64,000 bases of DNA from DAOVFN01 sp964484305 (GTDB lineage Archaea > Aenigmatarchaeota > Aenigmatarchaeia > QMZP01): NCBI GenBank assembly GCA_964484305.1, contig CAZAEI010000002.1, positions 1 to 64,000 of the forward strand, given 5' to 3'. Position numbers and translations under genes: made by a program. Shown piece after piece: positions 56,901 through 59,900 of the stretch. Positions within the stretch are counted from its first letter, which is position 1. Each line of letters opens with the position of its first letter. Under the pieces are notes generated by a model. The model saw only the letters and a program-made list of their open reading frames with translations, had not been told where the DNA came from and did not search any database.

Positions 56901-59900
56901 AGGTTATGTTGCCAACCTCGGTTGAGTAGGCATAGACGGTGAAGTTCTCCTCGGTGGCTGCTGAAGAGTTGGCTGAGACGTTCAGGTAGTAATATTCATA
57001 GCCGGCTGCTATGTCATCTATGATGTAGGTCACGTTCAGTACGGAACTGCCGGCCCCGGACGACTCAATCGAGAAGGTATACCCGTTGGCTTCGTTGATT
57101 TCCAGGGTGAATGTCTTGGTTCCGGTGGTGTTTGGGGGGTTAATAAACGTTTCCTCAACGCATGCAAAGGCAGCAGCCCCATCATTGGCAGGACCGCAGT
57201 AATTATTGAACCTTGACGTGCCTGAGGGCAGCCCGCTAAAGATTACATAGCCGTCCTTGAACGCGCAGTGCAGGACAAGCTCGTTGTCGGTGGTTGTGGT
57301 GACCGAGGGCGCGTCAATGGAGACACGTGTTCCTGTAAGCAGGTTGGTCGCGAACTGGCCCCAATCGCCTACGTTCTCGTAAAGCAGGATTATCCCGAGC
57401 TGTTCTTCTGAGCCTGTCCAGGACCATGTATAGGTCTTGGAGCCGGCGTTATCCTCGTCGTCCTGGGAAACAGCCTTAGTGTAAATCCATACTGCAGGGG
57501 CGGAAGAAGCCACTGTCCCGTCTATTGGCATTGAGCCCGATTCCTCCAATGTCCAGGTTTCGGTGCTCGGGGGGGTTATAGTTAAAGCCGGGGTGTTGTC
57601 ATCAGTTGCCACAATAGCTACCATGAGGTCTCCCACCAAGGCAGAGGCAGGAACGGTAATGACTACATCGTTTCCAGCAGAATTTTCATCAAACCCGTCA
57701 GACTCAGAATCCTTGTATGCCGGGACGGCCCCGCCTGATGTGGTCTCGTTAATCACCCTGAAGCTCTTGTCATAGGTCTGGGTGTCGGTGTAGTCGCCTG
57801 AAACAGAAACCCCGGATATTATGTCTTCGTCACCGGAGGAATCCATGGTGTAGTATGTGCTGCTTTCCTGCGCCGCCTTCTTCTGTATCTCTCCGGATTC
57901 CTGGTCTTCTGTTTCATTGTAGGTTGTTGCGTATCTTACAAGAACCTCCAGCGTCAGGTTTTCCGCGTCGGCGCTCCTGTTCGTGTTCACATTGTGGCCG
58001 GAGGCGACCTCGAACTCGTAATCAAGGTCTACGTCGCAGGGCAGGCTCAGCGGAACATCAATCTCGGTTTTCCTGTCAAGAGCAACCGGGACTGAATAAA
58101 CGTTGTAAGGATACTTTGTTACAGTCAGCCTGAAGGGGGAATACGTGACGTTTCCCGTGTAATTGTATTCGGCGTATGTGACTGCCTGCTGGGTTATTGT
58201 CCCGTCTGCTGACGTGTTTATCTCAAAGATGGTGTTTCCAGAAGTGTCGTTCAGCTGGACTGTCGCATTTTCAATGGGAGCTCCCTCTGAATCCGAGACC
58301 GTCACGTCCAGCGTGTACTTCCTGAATAGCGTGCCGTTGTCCGCCTTCCAGTTGAAGTCCCAGGTATCGGACTGGATATTTATGAGCGAGCCGTTGCCTG
58401 ACCCTGCGGAGAAGCCGTAGCCGTCTTTGTTGTTGACCTTCTTGTCGCTAGTTTCATTTACGACCGAGTCATTCACTATGAAGTCAACGTACGATGTGTA
58501 TGTGGCGCAGTCGTCGCTCACGGTGAAGACATCGGTTACGTAGTTTTCTCCATTGGAGTAGTTTATCTGGATGGCCTGCATGTAATCGTATATGTTGCTG
58601 AGCGTCCTGTTATCGGTGACCGTTATGTTGCCGCCGTAGAAATACACGGGCCTCACGGTAGTGCTTGAATAAGCAGAGTCGAATGTGACAAGTCCTGTTT
58701 CATAATCAACACTATAATTGGCCTTTGGTATAAGACTTGAAGGGATAAACCTCGTGGCACTCCAGCCTGTCACGTCAAGCATCTGGAGGTGCTCTGATTG
58801 CGTAACCGGGTAATTGTCGAGCTGTATCGCATCATTGCCATCAGGAGTCTGGTCCTCTGAAGTAGAGCTGTAAAAATGGCCCGGAGGATTGTAGGTTATT
58901 CCTGTCTGGCTGTATGCATTGCTTTCATTCAGCGCCGTACAGAGATTGTCATAAAGAACCGTCTGCAACGTAACGGGGGCTTCCATCGAGATTAGCGTCT
59001 TTGAATACTTGTAGCCATACTTTCTCACATAGAATTCATGAGGCGTGTAATCAGCTTTCCGTATATCAGTATCTGCATAAACGTGCAATCTCCTGAAATC
59101 CAGAATCTGTTCTTCTATTGTGCCATTAGGATATGTTTCATTGATGCCAACGAGGTTGCCGTAGAGATCTCTCGACATGGCTGTAGCATTTTCTATTTTG
59201 CTGCCGTAGAGGTCACCCAGTTCTATATTGAATGAACTCTGCCTTAAGACGTATGTGTTGTCAGTGGTTCCGGAACCCTGCAGGTCCATTGTGGTCTCAT
59301 CAATCACGGAGTCGATGGCTATGAGATAATGGTTGTTCAACCCGACATCATAGGTATTGTCATAACCAAAATAGCCCCTCACCGCGCCACTGGAGTGCCA
59401 GCATTGTACACCCCTGTCTGCGTCATGCACCAGAAGATTATTGAACGGGGTTTCTGCCATCCCCATCAGCTCTATGGCGGCAAATCCGTTATAGAACGCG
59501 TAGTCATTCACGCTGGCATTGGAGCCAAAATAAAAAATACCATGATCGGGGTCTTTAGAAGCCGACTGGTAAGTAACTCTATTAACTTCACCATAAGTGT
59601 TCAAATCAGCGTATGGGCCTGTGTCAATGGCATTAAAATCATCCGCGGTGTCTAAAATAGTTGCTACGGTATCATAGAACTTCAGGGAGTTGTCGGTACT
59701 GCTGGCACCTCCGCAAATGGCACCTGTATGGCCCGTGGTTGCTCCGTTTCCGCAATAGTTTGATGTCAGGTCAAATTCAAGAGAGCTTCCGGACTGGGGC
59801 ATGCCGGAAGCGGTAAGCTCACCGAACTGTATTGTACTACCGGTATTTACTTCTATGTATGCATCATCAAGGAGAATGTGCTCGTTGGTGGACTTGAAGT